Positions 58,736-64,000 of a stretch of 64,000 nucleotides of DNA are shown here, piece after piece (within the stretch, counting starts at the first letter, position 1; the number at the start of each line of letters is the position of its first letter). Source of the DNA: Scalesia atractyloides (lineage: Eukaryota > Streptophyta > Magnoliopsida > Asterales > Asteraceae). The notes below the pieces were generated by a model that made no database searches, had not been told where the DNA came from, and saw only the letters and a list, made by a program, of their open reading frames with translations. The stretch covers positions 65,245,660 to 65,309,659 of the forward strand of contig CAMTDV010000028.1 in NCBI GenBank assembly GCA_947069175.1. The letters run 5' to 3'. The position numbers and the translations under genes were made by a program.

Positions 58736-60942
58736 CAAAAAGTAAATATTTTAAGGCTTCACTTGCAAAACATGTATTATGTTAGAGCATTCATAGCATC
58801 TCCTTGTATTTTGAAAATTTAAGATAAATGTCCAAAAAAATATCATTTTAAAGGGAGCCCCGGAATTTTTTGTTATTTTAAATATATTTTATGATAAATT
58901 GTATTGAAATTATTTTGTGCAGATAACGACAAGGGCCAAGGTATATGAGTTGGCTAGTGGTTTATATTTCAAGACGGAGAATTTGCGTTTGAGCCCTCAT
59001 TTCTACCGTTTAATTTACAATATAAGTTGTATACCCCTAAGCAAGAACACAAACTTTCTTTGGTGTAATTCATGTGCATTTAAAGTTATTTGTTTTGTCC
59101 TTTTTATTTTATTTACTTCTAATATTTTTAAATAAAACTGAACCATAATATTTTATTTACATTTTTATTATTTTATTAACAAATTGCGTATATGTCTTTT
59201 AAGTGATGAAGTGGTCGACGTGTCTTTACTATGAAATTACATTGGATGTCCTTTATGTTACTACATCTATCAGGGCGGTGTCTATTAGCCTAATCCCATT
59301 ATACTTTCATTGACACATCATTATGTAATTAGTTGTATTGGATGGTGTGTTACAGGAAATAATTCAACAACTTTAACGATAAAATTTCAACCTCTTGTTA
59401 TATTATAAAAAATACAAAGCAATAAAATTTAATACGAGTAAAACTTACTTGAAATTCTAGAGAAAGTCAACATTCCCTTTTTAAGTACTTTCGAAGACAA
59501 TAATTACAAAATTCTTTTATACAATACAATTGATGAATAAAGTGGTTACATAGCGTCACAATAACTCTATTACATAAAGCTTGATGAATAGATAGTTACT
59601 GAGATCATTTAGTAGCTGTAATTCTTAAATTGTATTTTCATGTAAAACATTATATTAATTTATTGTTTTAAATAAACAAAATATCAGCAAAGTTTGGTCT
59701 TTTTTTCTTCAGTTATAAAAAGAATCGTTAAAGGGGTGAGAGTACTTAACACTCATTGAGTTTATTGCATCAGAATTTTCAAGAGGTTGAAGCCTAATCA
59801 AATAAAAATACGGATTCCTTGTCGTAGTTAAAAACGATTGAATTTGGGTAAACGGTTTCAAGATGACAATCACAAGAGGGGTGGCGATGGGGTAGAACAC
59901 GAAAGACGACAACATTTCACTGACATTCATGGTGAAGTTGGGAAAGTTGAGCGTTGAGATGGCTATGGAAAGAAGTGGTGTGGCATTGAGGAGAGAGAGA
60001 ATTATCGTGGCAACATGTAGCATTGCAACAAGTTAAAAAACGTGGTCATTATATGTTAACTGTTCAACTTCATTGTCGTGGGAACATAAGAACCACAAGT
60101 GTAAAAAACGTGCCAATAATATGCTTATGCGTTCAACTCGTTTATTATATAAAACTAAATATAATATGTTATAGAATCTTAATTACTTTATCTTAGTTCT
60201 TAAATTTAATGATAAATTTCTAAAAAAATTCGAACTTTACCTAAAGCTCATTCAGGATAAATATAATACAGTGTGATTTTTTCTATTTATAATATAATTA
60301 TATTATAATTATAATTACAATTTTTGTTAATATAATAACAAAATTAATATATAATATAAGAAGGTTTAATTATTTATCTTAGTTCTTAATTTATGATACC
60401 ATTTTAAAAAAAGTTGAACCTTACATTAAAGCTCATTCAGATAAAAAAAACAATTGTAATTCTTTCTATTTATTATTAATTCTAATTATAACTCCATGGA
60501 GAATGGAGGTATCGCCATTGAGCTTGACTTGGTCTTCTGCTCATGGCTTCCTTGCCTATACTCGCATAAAATAACATAACATATAATAATACATACCAAC
60601 AATGAGGTCAGATCTCTTCTTTATCTTCACAATAATAATCACCTCACCACCTTATCACCCCAATTCATCATTTCTTTCTTTCCATCAATCAAACCTTTTC
60701 GTTATATTCTTTCCCTTAAAATCTCAGTTTTCATCAACCATTCGTTATCTTTTTGTCGGTAATAACGTTATTTCCTCAACCTAGATTGTTTAAAACAATA
60801 TTAATTAGAGGGTTTATTGTTCCAGCATTGTTCTCATGGGTGATGATTTGTTATGTGATCTACAGTTTGTAGTCAAGATTATCTGTTTTTCCAAAAAAGA
60901 TTGTGCTTGACCATTGGTGCAGTTAGGATGATTATAAACGAT

Positions 60943-62804
60943 ATGGGTTTGAATTTTTGTGATTTTGAATTTGATTTGATAATTTGAGTTTGGTTGAAAT
61001 TTGGATTTGTTTGAATGGGAATGGAAGGATATGTTATAGTAGTTGCCCTTTTGACTTTTGAGTGAATTAAGTGGTGGGACAATGATTGGGGTGGTTCAAG
61101 AGTTGATGAGGATATTGGGTATTGTTAAATTAGTGAAAAAAACACTGGGAGTGAAATTAGTTTAATGATGAAATGGGTTGTTTATTGTTGATGAGAAATC
61201 GAAGAAAGTCGGGAACTTGGTTAAGAAAGATGGTGATGGTGATGGTGATGAGGTTGAGGTTGGTGAGCCGCATGATGCTATGTTTTTGGCTCTTGGGCAT
61301 TTGGGAATAAGGGATTTGCTTTCGGTTGAAAGAGTTTGCAAGTCGTTTCGGGATGGTGTTCGTCATGATCCATTGCTATGGAGGAATATAAGCATTGATC
61401 AACGGTTGGCGAGTCGTTTACTGATGACTCGCTTTTGAGGATTACGAATAGAGCGAATGGTAGCCTTCAGTCTTTGAGTCTTGTCAAGTGTTTGAAGATT
61501 ACTGATATGGGTCTCAAGCATGTTTTTCAGCAAAATCTAGGGCTGATGAAGGTTAGCATTTTAGCTTATATTTATATGTTTTACGTGTGCATTTAGGGTT
61601 GTTTGGATTCGTATTTGAGTAATCTTCTAATCCAATTATTTAGGGCGTAATCAGCTTTATACTAGCAAGAAACCAAATTGATCATTAAAATGTGGACTAA
61701 AGTTGTTTATATGCCTTTATTATCTGCTACTTTTCTAGATAATAGAGTTTTGCCAAACACTTGATATGTCAAAAAAGATTATTACAACTTTAAGCAACAA
61801 AACCTTCAAGGGGGTGGCGCAAGGGTAAAAAACCGGTTCCTTCTAGTAGAGGTCTCAGGTTTATCAAGTTTCCACTGGTTTCTACCTTGAATCCCGGGCC
61901 CCGTGAGTTTTCCAGTTTGGCGGGGCCTTACGGTTATGAAAAGAACTTCAAGCATCAAAAGTTCATTTAGAATCTATTTTCAGCACCATGTTTTATTACA
62001 AGTTACAACTTGATTTTCTGATTCTGAATATTCAATACTACGTAACATTTTATATAACACACGTCGAAACACCCTCTAAACCGTGATGCAAGAGATTATG
62101 TTTAGACATGTTTTAGCTACGAGAAGCTGCAAACATGTTGGCAGTTCCTAAATTTAAGGAAGTAAGATAAATTAATATTACGCCATTGTTTTGTTGCATA
62201 TCTGGTATATAACTTCTTTTGGTGAATGTTATCATTTTCTAATAAATAAATGTTTATACAGCTAAATGTGGTGGGATGTAACGGGCTAAGTATGGAAGGT
62301 CTTTTGAACAACATAAAATCGTTCGGGGGAGGTGGAATCAAACAGCTAAGAATAGGCGGGCTGCATAGCATAACAATGGAGCAATTTCAAGAATTAAATA
62401 AACTATTATCCTTAAACAATCAAAACAAGCCCGGTTCACCTAAACCACGGTTCTTTCACGGCGGTCAGTTATATCTTTCGTTCGATGATAACCGTCCTAT
62501 CGACATAGAAGCATGCCCAAAATGCCATCAACTCAGACAAGTTTATGACTGTCCAGCAGCAAGTTGTGGCGGTAAACATAATAATTGCAGGGCCTGTACT
62601 TTCTGCATACCTCGGTGTACGAGTTGTGGGTGCTGCTTTAATGAGCGGGATTATATCGAAACATTTTGTTTGGATTTACTTTGTTTGGACTGTTTAACAC
62701 GGTTATTGAGGTTTCCAGACTGCGAAGACGAGGATATTAGTGTTCGTGCCTTCCGTCAACGTCAGCGTCAACAAGCAAGTTATCATTTTTGCTTGTATGG
62801 GTAG
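60943..62804 (+). CDS. SKIP14: F-box protein of SKIP14 type, frameshifted
   Basis: F-box proteins recruit targets to SCF ubiquitin ligases through SKP1. The F-box is at about 61270-61390 (DAMFLALGHLGIRDLLSVER, VCKSF, DPLLWRNI). Leucine-rich-like sequence follows, ITNRANGSLQSLSLVKCLKI, across a frameshift near 61415. Exon 1 ends at 61551 (aag/GTTAGC), the intron is 61552-62261 and exon 2 is 62262-62804, in phase: LNVVGCNGLSMEGL, IKQLRIGGLHSIT, KPRFFHGGQLYLSFDDNRPI, then a Cys-rich end with CPKC, CPAASC, CRACTFC, CTSCGCC and CLDLLCLDC. This layout is that of SKIP14. The N-terminal limit is uncertain: MGLNFCDFEFD at 60943 fits the family but is cut off by stops before the F-box, so further indels are likely there. 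The end extends about 30 residues beyond the Cys-rich part. Confidence 0.8.
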
Positions 62805-64000
62805 ATGGTAAACAGTTGTTTATGGTTTCCAACTGTTTTTGGTCTGTTGGTATCTGCTAGAAACTGAAAACTAGACGCTTGAGGTGATTTTAATCGAGTA
62901 TATGGTAGTGTCAGTTGAAGAAATTTGGTGGTTGGTTCTTGATGAAAACATGTAAATTGAGTGACCCTCTTGGTGGATTCTTAAAAAAACTGGGAGATTC
63001 TTGAAAAAAATTAGTTACCTAATGAATGTAATTTGATTTATACTTGTGAAAGTTGTAACCATGATGATCTATGCCAAATTGTAATGTTAAACTAAGTTTT
63101 AAATAAATTTGATTTAATGTTCCGAGCTTTTTGTTTGAAACTCGATTTTGACTAAATAATATTCAAACTCTTCAGTAACTCTTGAACAATGACTTTTTAC
63201 ACTTGTACGATTTTTTTTCTTTTGAATGGATAAATTTTACTCCTCTTCATCACTTCTAAAATTACTCTTTTTTTTTATATGGTGAGTCTCGAACTCCAGT
63301 CTATGCTGAGAAAATCCGACACCCAAACCACCATACCATAAGGGGTGGGACCACACTTCTATATCTGATATGCATACCAACTAATATTGTTTCGACAAAT
63401 AATGTTAAAACTACGGAAATGAACAAATAAATAGAAAAGAGAACTAAATCCGTTGTATCGAAAAGATGCTCTTGAGAATTTTTTAACAACACAATATTGA
63501 CAAACATGTTAGTTAGTATTATTAGTTTGTAAATACAAAAGCCAATGGCCTTACTTGTAAACCAACCGAACATTTACTAACACATTTGACAACGCATTTT
63601 ATATTTAATAATCAAACGGATATAAAACACTATTTTTAGTTATCCAGATTAATAAACAAACACAAACACATGTGTCGATTTGTTTACTTACTATTGTTTA
63701 TAAATAAGTATTCACTAACAAACGAATACAAACAAACGCAAACAGCTTTAATTCCTTAACAAACGAACGTGCACAAGAAAATATATTCATTTATCCGTTA
63801 AAGTTAAATTTCATGTCACTAAACAAAGCTACAAAAACATTGAGGGGTCAAATGCTGTTATGTACCATAACTAAAGGGACTCATGTGAAACTTCGAATCT
63901 CCGGCAACCCCGCCGGAACTATCTTCACGTAGAACGAACCTCACGGTCTACATTCAATTCAAACCACCGGCAACTCCGCCTTTCCCTACCTACGGTTGAA
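62805..64000. other. Intergenic, no gene seen
   Basis: AT-rich downstream sequence of the F-box gene. At about 63270-63345 the minus strand has a tRNA-like pair (tatggtggtttgggtgtcgg and ggagttcgagactc), probably an old SINE head. The last 115 bases are more GC-rich, with ccggcaac.ccgcc repeated twice (63901-63985), perhaps the start of another element. Confidence 0.45.

Larger units (their letters stand above)
56048..60942. other. Long intergenic region with microsatellite and G-run repeat
   Basis: No gene seen. It holds a poly-T run (about 56600-56615), a CT-rich stretch (57400-57600) and an AAT microsatellite (57618-57682). The block 58150-58740 and the block 59310-59640 share an order of similar words (tgacacatca, cctcttgtt, cttgaaat.ctagaga, gttacgtaaa/gttac) and look like an ancient duplication. 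A 104-codon minus-strand frame at 60023-59709 has no family similarity. Confidence 0.5.

Noticed and set aside
59709..60023. 104-codon minus-strand open frame with hydrophobic stretches
   Set aside because: No family similarity, no nearby exon partners, and AT-rich DNA easily gives such frames.

Overview
This is a nuclear segment of a flowering-plant genome. It has spliced genes with GT/AG introns, AT-rich intergenic DNA and dense nested transposons. The protein families and the style of the Ty3/gypsy element suggest an aster-family eudicot, but that is inference. No bacterial, organellar, rRNA or CRISPR feature was seen.

Four host genes are supported, all on the + strand: a seed LEA protein of the SBP65/ECP63 type (1491-3523), the UBX-domain protein PUX1 (28448-30587), cytosolic glucose-6-phosphate dehydrogenase (53030-56047) and an F-box protein of the SKIP14 type (about 60943-62804). 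Each keeps intact splice sites and strong family similarity, yet each is broken by single-base insertions or deletions: one in PUX1, at least one in the LEA and F-box genes, about ten in G6PDH. Either these are young pseudogenes, or (more likely for G6PDH) the assembly carries long-read indel errors. The genes do not form a pathway.

Layout. 1-4789: LEA gene and short tandem duplications. 4790-6025: complete hAT transposon with an 8-bp target duplication, coding only a BED zinc finger. 6536-10790: fragments of at least four unrelated genes (NIFK-like RRM protein, UPF1, EF-Tu, RGGA/SERBP1-like), all on the minus strand with introns retained, plus a LINE tail; this looks like transposon gene capture. 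11399-12334: PIF/Harbinger-like relic. 12432-26605: small hAT element split by a 13.6-kb Ty3/gypsy chromovirus-type retrotransposon. 28448-30587: PUX1. 33106-34689: two foldback elements. 34999-52395: Ty1/copia element on the minus strand, itself split by a 2.9-kb solo LTR, whose 5' end (LTR, leader, start of gag, about 420 bp of flank) is repeated five times in tandem with a period near 1.9 kb. 53030-56047: G6PDH. 56048-60942: intergenic, with an AAT microsatellite and a repeat punctuated by long G runs. 60943-62804: F-box gene. The rest is AT-rich intergenic sequence.

The least ordinary structures are the five-unit LTR tandem array, the string of captured gene fragments, the BED-only hAT element, and the duplicated promoter block with tRNA-like modules inside the solo LTR.
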